Origin: Fidelibacterota bacterium SCGC AAA160-B08
Lineage (GTDB): Bacteria > Fidelibacterota > Marinisomatia > Marinisomatales > Marinisomataceae
DNA: 19,035 bases
Assembly: GCA_000402755.1 (NCBI GenBank)
Contig: AQSD01000010.1
Span: 1-19,035 of the forward strand
Direction: 5' to 3'
The position numbers and the translations under genes are program-made. Under the pieces are notes generated by a model, which did not search any database, was not told the DNA's origin, and saw only the letters and a list, made by a program, of their open reading frames with translations. Below are positions 1 to 8,052 of this stretch, piece by piece. Numbering within the stretch: the first letter of the stretch is position 1; every line of letters begins with the position of its first letter.

Positions 1-1195
1 TAGCAAGAAAGAATCCGCCAAGTGGTAATAAAATATTAGATGCAAGGTAGTCTGCTGCATCAAAGAAAGTAAAGCCTGTATTTAGCAATGTAACATCTGA
101 CCATAAATTAAAAGATAATGCACATGGAATAGCAGCGAGATATACCAATAATCCCATTGTTAAAGTTGCTTTTTTTCTGGAATACTTTAACTCGTCTACT
201 AAATAAGCAACACTAACTTCTAAAATTGAAATTCCAGATGTAACTGCGGCTATAGTAAGTAATAAAAAGAATAATAATGCAAAAATATAACCCCCCGCTA
301 ACTGTGCAAGCAGTGGTGGCAATACATGAAAGACTAAACCAGGACCTGCAGCAGGATCATATCCTGATGAAAATACCACTGTAAAAATAGCAACTCCTGC
401 TAAGATAGCAATGACAGTGTCAAGGAAAGCAACCATATAAGAGGCATTAACTACATCATCTTTTTCAGATAGATAACTCCCATAGGTCATCATTGCGCCC
501 ATACCTAAACTTAACGTAAAGAAAGCATGTCCTAATGCAAGCAGGAAAGTTTGTGGATTAATCTTTGACCAATCTGGAGAAAAAAGGAAGGCTGTACCTT
601 TATCTGCTCCAGGCAACATTAATCCTTGTACTACTAAAATCATTAAAATTACAAATAAAACTGGCATTAAAAATTTGCTCGCTTTCTCTAATCCCGATCT
701 CACTCCGGATAAAATGATACCAACAATCATCAAAAAGAAAACTGAGTGCCAACCAACAACCCACATAGCACTGCTATTTTTTAGATTAAAGAAATCTGCA
801 GCCATCTGAGGATTATCAAAAGAAGAAAATGTTCCTTTTAATGCTTCAAACGTATAGGCAACTGACCACCCACCCACAATACTATAAAAAGATAAAATTG
901 TAAAACTAGCAAACACTCCTAATGCGCCTACATACTTCCAAAAAGGCTTATCAGTCAATGTCTTAAATGCGCCTACAGGATTTTTTTGTGTTGCTCTTCC
1001 TAGAAGAATCTCAATATTTAATATTGGTAGACCAACCAGCACAATACAGACAAGATAAATAAATAGAAAAGCTGCTCCACCATTTTCACCTGCTATATAT
1101 GGAAATTTCCAAATATTTCCCAGACCTACCGCTGAACCAGCAGCAGCTAAAATGAAACTTGCTTTTGAACTCCATTGCTCTCTATTATTGTCCAT
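1..1195 (-). CDS. Sodium-dependent amino-acid transporter, NSS/SNF family (3' end cut off)
   Basis: Integral inner-membrane symporter that would take up an amino acid together with sodium; the substrate cannot be read from the sequence. I translated the reverse strand by hand: 398 codons without a stop run to the window edge, out of roughly 440-450 usual for bacterial members. TM1 carries the family hallmark AGSAVGLGNIWKFPY (about residues 19-33), the partly unwound helix that binds sodium and substrate in LeuT-type proteins, followed by GENGGAAF and EILLGR. A TM6-like segment reads FFTLSLGMGAMMTYGSYL. The ATG at 1195 lies inside the end of the upstream DUF5683-type gene (11-base overlap) and is preceded by AAGGAAA, so it looks translationally coupled as last visible gene of the alaS operon. 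Family assignment is sure; pairing with alaS and ridA hints at, but does not show, alanine or serine as substrate. Confidence 0.93.
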   Translation of the reverse strand, partial: MDNNREQWSSKASFILAAAGSAVGLGNIWKFPYIAGENGGAAFLFIYLVCIVLVGLPILNIEILLGRATQKNPVGAFKTLTDKPFWKYVGALGVFASFTILSFYSIVGGWSVAYTFEALKGTFSSFDNPQMAADFFNLKNSSAMWVVGWHSVFFLMIVGIILSGVRSGLEKASKFLMPVLFVILMILVVQGLMLPGADKGTAFLFSPDWSKINPQTFLLALGHAFFTLSLGMGAMMTYGSYLSEKDDVVNASYMVAFLDTVIAILAGVAIFTVVFSSGYDPAAGPGLVFHVLPPLLAQLAGGYIFALLFFLLLTIAAVTSGISILEVSVAYLVDELKYSRKKATLTMGLLVYLAAIPCALSFNLWSDVTLLNTGFTFFDAADYLASNILLPLGGFFLA

Positions 1196-1622
1196 CTTTT
1201 TCCTTAGTGTTATTTAAAGGGTCGCTTTCTTTAACAACCTCATCAAAATTATCGAGATGCGCTTCTACTACCGCATCAAGGATGCTATAAAAATATAAAC
1301 CAATTGCGATCCATGCAAAACGATTTCTTTCTCTTAAATAGTAATCTTTAGAATTTGCATAAGAATCTTCATAATTATTATATTTTTTTCTATTCTCATT
1401 AAAATTCCACAATGCTAGAACTTCGCCAGCCATCAATGCATACCCTTTAATTTTTTGATCATTATAGAGCTGTCCAGTTCCTGGAATTGTTAGCGATCGT
1501 TTCAAGGCAATTTTAGGGTCTTTTAATTGTTCTTCTTCTGTGCGAAAATCTACTTTTTGTTGAGAAAAAAGATTTGAAAAAATAATAGCACTAAAAATGA
1601 ATATTTTTATTAGCCTAAACAT
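1185..1622 (-). CDS. DUF5683-type small membrane protein with signal peptide
   Basis: Function unknown. The 145-residue product starts with a cleavable-looking signal peptide (about residues 1-20, ending NLFSQQ). A block ALKRSLTIPGTGQLYNDQ (about 39-56) resembles the conserved start of DUF5683 domains, in which a PG-x-GQ-x-YN motif leads into a hydrophobic helix (57-73). After a charged, tyrosine-rich middle, a second hydrophobic segment (about 103-118) ends in ILDAVVEAHL, also typical of this family, and the tail is acidic. Families of this kind are found mainly in Bacteroidota and related FCB bacteria, one reason for the taxonomic guess. The ATG overlaps the ridA stop by 13 bases and the gene's own end overlaps the transporter start, so it is embedded in one transcription unit. 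No enzymatic residues are evident. Confidence 0.72.
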   Translation of the reverse strand: MFRLIKIFIFSAIIFSNLFSQQKVDFRTEEEQLKDPKIALKRSLTIPGTGQLYNDQKIKGYALMAGEVLALWNFNENRKKYNNYEDSYANSKDYYLRERNRFAWIAIGLYFYSILDAVVEAHLDNFDEVVKESDPLNNTKEKDGQ

Positions 1623-1978
1623 TCAATTTCTACTCTTGCTCCCATTGGCAATCCTGCTACCTGAATTGTAGAACGTGCTGGATATTTTCCTTTGATTCTT
1701 TTCTCAATTTCAGCATTTACTAATGGCGTAGAGGTCAAATCCATTAAAAATACAGTAAACTTTTTTATATCTACTAAAGTTTTACCATTGTCAGCTAATA
1801 CTGCTTCAATATTATCAAATACTTGTGTGACCTCCATTTGAATTGTCTCATTATTTAATTCTCCAGATATGGGATCTATAGGAATCGATCCTGCCATAAC
1901 CCAATCAGAATTATCGCTCAAGTACCTAAACATTGAATATGGTCCAACGGGAGTTGGTGCTTTTAAATTACTCATCAT
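1610..1978 (-). CDS. ridA: RidA/YjgF family reactive imine/enamine deaminase
   Basis: Cytosolic trimeric protein that hydrolyses 2-aminoacrylate and related imines released by PLP enzymes, protecting them from inactivation. The 122-residue product matches the family length. Visible hallmarks are PxxxGPYS near residues 10-15 (Tyr14), a strand/turn AGSIPIDPISGEL (29-41) and the C-terminal signature ARSTIQVAGLPMGARVEIECLG split over 101-122, with the key Arg102 that binds the substrate carboxylate and Glu118. The usual SGQ before IP is AGS here, a mild variation near the active-site glycine (Gly30). Two ATGs are adjacent (MMSN); the first is taken. It lies nine bases after the PPC-domain gene and overlaps the next gene. 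Family is certain; an archetypal RidA activity is likely because the arginine is kept. Confidence 0.93.
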   Translation of the reverse strand: MMSNLKAPTPVGPYSMFRYLSDNSDWVMAGSIPIDPISGELNNETIQMEVTQVFDNIEAVLADNGKTLVDIKKFTVFLMDLTSTPLVNAEIEKRIKGKYPARSTIQVAGLPMGARVEIECLG

Positions 1979-1987
1979 TACTTCCTT

Positions 1988-2416
1988 TCAAATTTTACAG
2001 AGGCTCAAAGTAGCTAATCCAATATTATCATCAAGCTCTCTATGTGTTTTTGTATTAAAATTATGTAGTATAAATTCTCCAACAGCTGCTACTTCAGCTT
2101 CAAATAAATGCCCTCCTGAAACTTCCATATCATGATTTCCTAAGGTGATATGTGCATGTATAAAAGGCGCGTCATCTTTAATGGCTATATTTCCTTGAAA
2201 AGACAATAGCTCATGAATCGGATTAAACAATTTATGAATATAGTCTTTTGATGTCATGTCGTACGCTCCTATGTCCGTACTTTTTACTGCTCCAATCCCA
2301 GAGAGTTGGCCAGAATTGATATTATGATCAATACAAAATTGTGTGAGTGTCTCTATTATTTTTTCGCCTTTTTCTACGTAAATAATATATGAATTATCAA
2401 TTTTTTGAAATTGCAT
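1988..2416 (-). CDS. Stand-alone PPC-domain (DUF296) protein
   Basis: A 142-residue protein consisting almost entirely of a PPC/DUF296 domain, the fold also found fused to AT-hooks in plant DNA-binding proteins. In bacteria these occur as free-standing trimers of uncertain function; DNA binding is often written in annotations but is not shown by anything here. Family motifs seen are SGIGAV (39-44), the histidine pair HAHITLG (87-93) and GGHLFEAEVAAVGEFIL (101-117); His87, His89 and His103 form the metal-binding set expected for the family. The ATG shares one base with the alaS stop (TAATG at 2418-2414), so its translation is very likely coupled to alaS. No AT-hook or other DNA-binding extension is present. 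Confidence 0.85.
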   Translation of the reverse strand: MQFQKIDNSYIIYVEKGEKIIETLTQFCIDHNINSGQLSGIGAVKSTDIGAYDMTSKDYIHKLFNPIHELLSFQGNIAIKDDAPFIHAHITLGNHDMEVSGGHLFEAEVAAVGEFILHNFNTKTHRELDDNIGLATLSLCKI

Positions 2417-4953
2417 TATAATTTCTCCATTTCAGATGTTATCAATTTATTAATTTTATCTTTAATCTCAGTTAAAGAAAAATCTGAGGATGCTCCAGCT
2501 GTAGCAAAATCATCTCTACCTCCACCTCCACCATTTAATGTTTTTCCAATAATCTTTGCTAAGGAAGATGCAGATACAGATTTTTCAATTAAATCTCTTG
2601 ATACGCTTACCGATATTACAGCTTTCTCATTCATCGTTACTGAAAAAACTGCAATGCCTGAAGTAAATTTTGAGCTTAATTTTGTATTTAGTTTTTTCAA
2701 GTCAGCAATAGAACCTAGAGCAACTTCTTCATTTATAAATGCGATGCTATTTAAATGCGTTTGATTTTGAATAATGCTATCGATATCAATAATATTTAAC
2801 ATATTTGATTGATTTTTCTTCTCAAGCTCTTTCTTATCATTCGCTTCTTGTAAGCTATTCATAGTATTCATTCTATCTTGAATATATAATTTGACATGTT
2901 TTCCGGTAATAGCGTGAACTCTTCTCACTCCAGATGCAATAGCTTTTTCATGCGTTATCATAAACTCATTAATTTCTCCAGTAGCTGAAACATGAGTACC
3001 TCCACATAATTCTTTTGAAAAAGATCCCATCGTTAATACCCTAACTTCTTCTCCATACTTTTCACCAAATAAAGCAGTAGCACCTTCTTTTTTTGCATCT
3101 TCTAAGGCTTTTATATTAGTTTCTACAGATATATTTTCAGCAATTTTCTCCTTCACAAGTAATTCGATTGCATCCATATCTTTTTTATCGATTTTAGATG
3201 GATGAGTAATGTCTAATCTTAAGTAGTCTGGATGAACCAAAGAGCCTGCTTGATTCACATGATCACCTAGAATACTCTTAAGAGATTGATGCAGTAAATG
3301 AGTTGCCGAATGGTTAACTCTAATATTATTTCTTCTAACCAAATCTATCTTACAAGAAGCATTCATATCTTTTGATATAGTACCTCTTTTTAGATTACAT
3401 ATATGAATAATAAAATCTCCATTTTTCTGAGTATCTACCACTTCAGCAGAAAAATCTTTATTTTTAATAATTCCAGTATCTCCAATTTGACCGCCCGATT
3501 CAGCATAAAATGGAGTTTGATCCAAGATGATATATATATTACTATCATTATCAGCCCAGTTTACTATCTTGCTGGAGCTTTCATTTTGGCTATAACCAAT
3601 AAAGCTTGAATGCGGTGAATTGTTGACAAATTTCCATTGAATATCTTGGCTATCCATAACAAATTTTTGATTTTTTTTAGCAAGCTCTTTTTGTTTATTC
3701 ATTTCTTCTTCAAAGCCTTTTATATCCACAGTTTTTCCTTTTTCAGAAGCCATAAGCTCTGTTAAATCCAAAGGAAAGCCATATGTGTCATATAGCTTGA
3801 AAGCATTAGCACCACTTATACTGTCGGAAGAAGATTGCTTAATTATTTTTTCAAACTGAATAATTCCTTTTTCTAGCGTAGTTAAGAAAGATTGCTCTTC
3901 GCTAAAAATAGTTTTTTCTATATGCTTTTGTTTATCTTTTAGTTCTGGATAAGTATCTGACATTGTAGAAACAACTGACTCGACTAGTTTATATAAAATC
4001 GGTTCATTGGAATTGAGATTCATTGCGAATCTCGATCCTCTTCTAAGTACTCTTCTAACAACATACCCTCTACCTTCATTTGATGGCAATACTCCATCTG
4101 CTATAGCAAAGGATAGCATTCTAATGTGATCGCATATAACATTATAAGATACTTCATGGTCTTGATAGCTTGTCTTAGATATTTTTTCTAAATCAGATAT
4201 AGTTTTTGAAAATAAGTCATTTTTATAATTTGAATTTTTATTTTGTAACACTGAACAAATTCTCTCTAATCCAGCGCCGGTATCTACATGTTTTTTCGGT
4301 AAATCTTCAAATGTTCCATCTTTCAAGCGATTACTTTGGATGAATACTAAGTTCCATAATTCCCAATATTCATCTGAATTATTTACATACTTAGCCTGCT
4401 GATTGTCTATGTCATCTCCGACATAATAATGAATTTCAGAACATGGACCGCAAGGACCTGTTTCTGCCATTTCCCAAAAATTATCTTTTGCTCCACATCT
4501 TACAATGCGACTCTTATCAATATCTGTTTCTTTTTCCCATAAATCATACGCCTCATCATCGTCATGAAATACTGTAACCCAAAGACGTGATTTATCTAAG
4601 CCCCAAACATCAGTAAGTAACTCCCATGACCATTCAATAGCTTCTTTCTTATAATAATCTCCAAAAGACCAATTACCGAGCATTTCAAAAAACGTATGGT
4701 GAAAGCCATCTCTCCCTACTTCTTCTAGATCATTATGCTTTCCACTGACTCTGATACATTTTTGACTATTTACTACTCGTAAATGTTTTGGCTTTTCTGT
4801 ATCTAGAAAAATTGGTTTGAACTGATTCATTCCAGCATTTGTAAACAAAAGTGACTTGTCACCGTAAGGTAACACAGGGGCACTGGAAATTTTATGGTGG
4901 TTTTTACCCTCAAAAAATTTAATAAACGATTCTCTAATTTCTTTGCTTTTCAT
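2416..4953 (-). CDS. alaS: Alanyl-tRNA synthetase
   Basis: Essential cytosolic class II synthetase that charges tRNA-Ala. The 845-residue protein is a little shorter than the E. coli enzyme and has all domains: catalytic core with motif 2 region GRDGFHHTFFEMLGNWSFGDYY (80-101), tRNA-recognition helices including VDTGAGLER (223-231) and GRGYVVRRVLRRG (294-306), an editing domain with zinc ligands His548/His552 (HSATH) and Cys650/His654 (CGGTH), and a C-terminal C-Ala domain ending in a glycine run and RDDFATAG (808-820). The ATG start gives the normal N-terminus (SKEIRESFIKFF). No strong Shine-Dalgarno precedes it. It heads a minus-strand operon and is divergently arranged with the AMIN-like gene over only 46 bases, so both promoters must lie there or overlap coding sequence. 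Confidence 0.98.
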   Translation of the reverse strand: MKSKEIRESFIKFFEGKNHHKISSAPVLPYGDKSLLFTNAGMNQFKPIFLDTEKPKHLRVVNSQKCIRVSGKHNDLEEVGRDGFHHTFFEMLGNWSFGDYYKKEAIEWSWELLTDVWGLDKSRLWVTVFHDDDEAYDLWEKETDIDKSRIVRCGAKDNFWEMAETGPCGPCSEIHYYVGDDIDNQQAKYVNNSDEYWELWNLVFIQSNRLKDGTFEDLPKKHVDTGAGLERICSVLQNKNSNYKNDLFSKTISDLEKISKTSYQDHEVSYNVICDHIRMLSFAIADGVLPSNEGRGYVVRRVLRRGSRFAMNLNSNEPILYKLVESVVSTMSDTYPELKDKQKHIEKTIFSEEQSFLTTLEKGIIQFEKIIKQSSSDSISGANAFKLYDTYGFPLDLTELMASEKGKTVDIKGFEEEMNKQKELAKKNQKFVMDSQDIQWKFVNNSPHSSFIGYSQNESSSKIVNWADNDSNIYIILDQTPFYAESGGQIGDTGIIKNKDFSAEVVDTQKNGDFIIHICNLKRGTISKDMNASCKIDLVRRNNIRVNHSATHLLHQSLKSILGDHVNQAGSLVHPDYLRLDITHPSKIDKKDMDAIELLVKEKIAENISVETNIKALEDAKKEGATALFGEKYGEEVRVLTMGSFSKELCGGTHVSATGEINEFMITHEKAIASGVRRVHAITGKHVKLYIQDRMNTMNSLQEANDKKELEKKNQSNMLNIIDIDSIIQNQTHLNSIAFINEEVALGSIADLKKLNTKLSSKFTSGIAVFSVTMNEKAVISVSVSRDLIEKSVSASSLAKIIGKTLNGGGGGRDDFATAGASSDFSLTEIKDKINKLITSEMEKL

Positions 4954-4964
4954 TGATAAAGTGT

Positions 4965-4974
4965 TTCATATGAA
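4965..4974. promoter_or_regulatory. Short palindrome in the alaS / AMIN-like divergent intergenic region
   Basis: A perfect 10-base palindrome, TTCATATGAA, lies in the 46-base region separating the divergent starts at 4953 and 5000. Its position would suit a shared operator. Flanking bases do not extend the symmetry, and ten-base palindromes arise readily in AT-rich DNA, so this is weak evidence. No convincing -35/-10 pair could be chosen for either gene. Confidence 0.2.
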
Positions 4975-4999
4975 TCTAAACAAATAATATATTCATTAG

Positions 5000-5617
5000 A
5001 TGAAAAATAATCTAACAATAACTCTTTTATTTCTATTTTTTTCTTGTTTTCTTTTTGCTCAAGAAACTACTATCAATAATCTTGAAGTTGACTCTAGGGA
5101 GAACGGAACCTTAATTAACATAAGTGTTACCAAAAAGGTTGACCTAAAAGATGTAACTGCCTGGTATTCATCAGAATGGTTTTATTTAACAGTATATAAC
5201 GCTAAAACTGATAGCACAAAATTAGTAGAGCAAGATTTTAATGGCGCTATAACCAAGATTGAAATCGCAAATAATGAAGAATCAACTCAGATAGCTTTAA
5301 AGCTCAGAAAAAAAATTGAATCTTTTGAGATTACAAACCCTACAAGAAGAAATATATCATTTCTTTTAAGACTATCTCAAGAAGAAGCTAAAAAAAGCAT
5401 TGAAATGGATCAAGATATCCAGGAATTTTCAGATCAAAATATTGAATACAATGAGTCAGAAAATATAGACGACTTATCACAGAAAAAGATTTTTATCAAC
5501 GACAAAAGAAGCTCTTTGTTGCCTCTAATTGGGCTTATAGTTTCGGCTAGCAATATTAGCAATCCAACTACATTTTTAGTTGGTGCCCTAGTTGGATTAT
5601 CTGCAATATTTTTCTAA
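5000..5617 (+). CDS. Exported AMIN-like domain protein with C-terminal hydrophobic hairpin
   Basis: Function unknown. The 205-residue product has a signal peptide (1-20, cleavage expected after CFLFA, before QETT). Residues about 24-125 look like a beta-sandwich of alternating strands (NNLEVDSRENGTLINISV, WFYLTVYNA, TKIEIAN, ISFLLRL) resembling AMIN domains, which bind peptidoglycan or outer-membrane partners in cell-envelope proteins; I infer this by resemblance only. An acidic, low-complexity linker (about 128-165) leads to a hydrophobic C-terminus (172-205) with two likely membrane segments broken by ISNPT. There is no lipobox although a cysteine lies in the signal peptide. No clear Shine-Dalgarno precedes the ATG. 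The stop is one base from the stop of the opposing peptidase gene. Confidence 0.6.
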   Translation: MKNNLTITLLFLFFSCFLFAQETTINNLEVDSRENGTLINISVTKKVDLKDVTAWYSSEWFYLTVYNAKTDSTKLVEQDFNGAITKIEIANNEESTQIALKLRKKIESFEITNPTRRNISFLLRLSQEEAKKSIEMDQDIQEFSDQNIEYNESENIDDLSQKKIFINDKRSSLLPLIGLIVSASNISNPTTFLVGALVGLSAIFF

Positions 5618-5618
5618 T

Positions 5619-6563
5619 CTATAACTTCGAAAACTTATCTGTATACTCAATAAGCTTGTCCTTGATTCCCTCTTCAGACATTGCATGTCCTGAATCTGGA
5701 ATGATATGTAAATCTGACTCTGGCCACGCTTTGTGAAGCTCCCAGGCGTTTTCAACTGGGCAAACCACATCATATCTTCCATGGACTATTACTGCTGGGA
5801 TATGTCTAATTTTATCTACATTTTCAATTAAATAATTATCAGTATCAAACCACCCATTATTTGTAAAATAATGGCATTCTATTCTTGAAAATGCTTCTGC
5901 AAATCTTGAGTCAGACGAGTGTTCTATTAATGCTCTATTTTGAATTAACTTTACTGTACTACCCTCCCAAATACTCCATGCTTTTGCTGCTTCAATTCTC
6001 TTGGAAGAATCTTCATGTGTTAATAGTTCATAATAAGCTTCAAGAAGATTGTTTTGTTTATCTTTAGGTATAGGTTCTAAAAATTTTTCCCATGCATCAG
6101 GAAATATTTTACTTGCTCCTTCTTGATAAAACCAATGAATCTCTTTTTTTCTTAGTAGAAATATACCTCTTAAAATTAATGCCTTACATACAGATGGATG
6201 TGTTTGACTATAAGCTAACGATAAAGTACTCCCCCAGCTTCCACCAAATATCACCCAAGACTCAACACATAAATGTTTTCGTATCTTTTCAATATCTGCT
6301 ACTAAATCCCATGTAGTATTTTCACGCAAATCAGCAAATGGAGTGCTTTTACCACATCCTCTTTGATCAAACATAATAATACGCCATTTCTCAGGATTAA
6401 AGTACTGCCTATAAGAAGGATCAATTCCCCCTCCAGGCCCACCATGAAGAAAAATAACAGGCTTTCCATCCTTATTACCCGACTCTTCCACATATATATT
6501 GTGAATATCAGATACAGGCAGATGAAAAGAATTAAATAGTTCTGCAGTTGGATATAAATTCAT
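5619..6563 (-). CDS. pip: Prolyl iminopeptidase (alpha/beta-hydrolase, family S33)
   Basis: Cytosolic serine peptidase that removes N-terminal proline from peptides. The 314-residue protein has the standard length and full catalytic machinery: oxyanion-hole motif HGGPGGG (40-46), DQRGCGKS (66-73), the nucleophile elbow GGSWGS with Ser109, the acid in HGRYDVVCP (Asp265) and the histidine in DSGHA (His293). The GGSWGSTLSLAY block and the DQRGCGKS motif separate prolyl iminopeptidases from general alpha/beta hydrolases. ATG start agrees with the family N-terminus. It is transcribed alone, converging with the AMIN-like gene and divergent from pntAA. With the leucyl aminopeptidase further along, it fits a peptide-scavenging lifestyle. 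Confidence 0.93.
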   Translation of the reverse strand: MNLYPTAELFNSFHLPVSDIHNIYVEESGNKDGKPVIFLHGGPGGGIDPSYRQYFNPEKWRIIMFDQRGCGKSTPFADLRENTTWDLVADIEKIRKHLCVESWVIFGGSWGSTLSLAYSQTHPSVCKALILRGIFLLRKKEIHWFYQEGASKIFPDAWEKFLEPIPKDKQNNLLEAYYELLTHEDSSKRIEAAKAWSIWEGSTVKLIQNRALIEHSSDSRFAEAFSRIECHYFTNNGWFDTDNYLIENVDKIRHIPAVIVHGRYDVVCPVENAWELHKAWPESDLHIIPDSGHAMSEEGIKDKLIEYTDKFSKL

Positions 6564-6609
6564 GGTCTAACTTAATTAATATAAATTATATTTTTAATAG
6601 ATAATAAAT

Positions 6610-6638
6610 TTGTTGCTGATTAATAAGAATTGTGTAAT
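6610..6638 (+). promoter_or_regulatory. Candidate housekeeping promoter for the pnt operon
   Basis: In the 95-base divergent region between pip and pntAA, TTGTTG (6610-6615) and TGTAAT (6633-6638) are separated by 17 bases, a sigma-70-like arrangement with five of six -10 bases and three of six -35 bases matching. The -10 lies about 20 bases before the ATG, giving a short leader without a Shine-Dalgarno. The surrounding DNA is so AT-rich that chance matches are expected. Confidence 0.35.
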
Positions 6639-6658
6639 TTTACAGCGTTGAAATTGAT

Positions 6659-7780
6659 ATGAAAATTGGCGTATTAAAAGAAAGAAAAGCTGGTGAAAAA
6701 AGGGTTGCAATCATACCCTCAACAGTCTCAGCCCTCACAAAAAAGGGTTATTCATTCTTTGTAGAAAAAAATGCTGGTGCTGCATCAAACTATTCAGACA
6801 ATCTTTATTTAGAAGCTGGTGCAAAAATTGTTGAAAAAAATGAAGTTTTTGATTGCAATATTATAGCAAAAGTTAATTCCCCGATGAAGGAAGAGATTGA
6901 TTTATTAAAAAAAGACTGCTTACTAATTTCACTATTTCAAACAATTAAAGATATTGATCTAGTCAAAGATTTACAAAGCGCTAAATGCTCTGCATTTTCT
7001 TTAAACTTACTACCAAGAACGACTTTAGCTCAAAAAATGGATATTCTAAGTTCTCAAGCAAATATTGCAGGCTATAAATCCGTCTTAATTGGAGCAAACC
7101 ATATTGGAAAATATATGCCACTTCTAATGACAGCAGCAGGAACTATCTCTCCATCAAGAATTCTAGTTATTGGAGCAGGTGTTGCTGGATTGCAAGCAAT
7201 TGCAACAGCAAAAAGATTAGGAGCTCAAGTAGAAGCATTTGATGTAAGACCTGAGGTTAAAGAGCAGGTAGAAAGTTTAGGAGCAAAATTTGTAGAAGTA
7301 GAAAATGATAGTGATGATGGAGTAGGATCAGGCGGATATGCTAAAGAAACTAGCGATGCATACAAGTTACGCCAACAAGAAGTAATGAAAGAAAGAATTT
7401 CAAAATCTGATTTAGTTATTACTACAGCTCTTATTCCTAATAGGCCAGCACCAATACTTATTCCAAAAGAAATGGTTGAAGGTATGAAACCTGGTTCTGT
7501 AATTATGGATTTAGCATCAGAGAATGGTGGAAATTGCGAATTAACAAAACCAGATGAGATAGTATACTATAATGATGTACTAATTGATGGTAACACTAAC
7601 TTCCCAAGCACAATGGCAATAGATGCTAGTCAGCTATTTTCAAAAAATGTACAGGCTATTATTGAACATTGTCATGGCGAAGATGGCTTTAAACTTAATA
7701 AAGAAGATGAAATTATAGATGGAATGTTATTTCTTGAAAATGGTGAAATTAGACACCAACCAACCAAAGAGGCTTTATAG
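6659..7780 (+). CDS. pntAA: NAD(P) transhydrogenase subunit alpha part 1 (NAD-binding domain I)
   Basis: Peripheral NAD(H)-binding component of the proton-translocating transhydrogenase, which reduces NADP with NADH using the proton gradient. The 373-residue product has the alanine-dehydrogenase-like N-terminal half (MKIGVLKERKAGEKRVAIIP) and the Rossmann half with GAGVAG (172-177) and Asp195 at the end of the second strand, which favours NAD over NADP. The nucleotide-contact row R-x(4)-Q-x(2)-D-x(2)-S (Arg120, Gln125, Asp128, Ser131) and the following NIAGYKSV are kept, although the usual second arginine before AQ is Leu123. The TAG stop shares its last base with the GTG start of pntAB. The split alpha subunit is the alphaproteobacterial-style three-gene form rather than the fused enterobacterial one. 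Confidence 0.96.
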   Translation: MKIGVLKERKAGEKRVAIIPSTVSALTKKGYSFFVEKNAGAASNYSDNLYLEAGAKIVEKNEVFDCNIIAKVNSPMKEEIDLLKKDCLLISLFQTIKDIDLVKDLQSAKCSAFSLNLLPRTTLAQKMDILSSQANIAGYKSVLIGANHIGKYMPLLMTAAGTISPSRILVIGAGVAGLQAIATAKRLGAQVEAFDVRPEVKEQVESLGAKFVEVENDSDDGVGSGGYAKETSDAYKLRQQEVMKERISKSDLVITTALIPNRPAPILIPKEMVEGMKPGSVIMDLASENGGNCELTKPDEIVYYNDVLIDGNTNFPSTMAIDASQLFSKNVQAIIEHCHGEDGFKLNKEDEIIDGMLFLENGEIRHQPTKEAL

Positions 7781-8052
7781 TGGATATTATTAATTTAATA
7801 ACAATTTTTATATTAGCAGTGTTTGTTGGTAATGAAATTATTAATAAAGTACCTCCTACCCTCCATACACCTTTAATGTCTGGATCAAATGCCATTTCAG
7901 GTATTGCGATTGTAGGAGCTTTACTAGCCATTACTATCGAAGGAGAGCTTAGTACATACCTTGGATTAGCAGCGCTAATTTGTGCAACAGTTAATGTTGT
8001 AGGTGGATTTTTGGTAACAGATAGAATGTTAAAAATGTTTAAGAAAAAATGA
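7780..8052 (+). CDS. pntAB: NAD(P) transhydrogenase subunit alpha part 2 (membrane domain)
   Basis: Small integral membrane subunit contributing to the proton channel (domain II). The 90-residue product has three predicted helices at about 3-18, 40-58 and 62-80 and the family motif VPPTLHTPLMSGSNAISGI (24-42). The GTG start at 7780 overlaps the pntAA stop by one base (TAGTG), a typical coupling junction, and gives the expected N-terminus. The TGA stop is inside the ATGATG at the start of pntB. Length and motif match free-standing PntAB proteins, so the assignment is firm. Confidence 0.95.
   Translation: MDIINLITIFILAVFVGNEIINKVPPTLHTPLMSGSNAISGIAIVGALLAITIEGELSTYLGLAALICATVNVVGGFLVTDRMLKMFKKK

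Noticed and set aside
3403..3609. Open frames antisense to alaS, pepA, aceB and pntB
   Set aside because: They lie opposite genes with unmistakable protein motifs, lack recognisable domains and ribosome sites, and are explained as shadow frames in AT-rich DNA.
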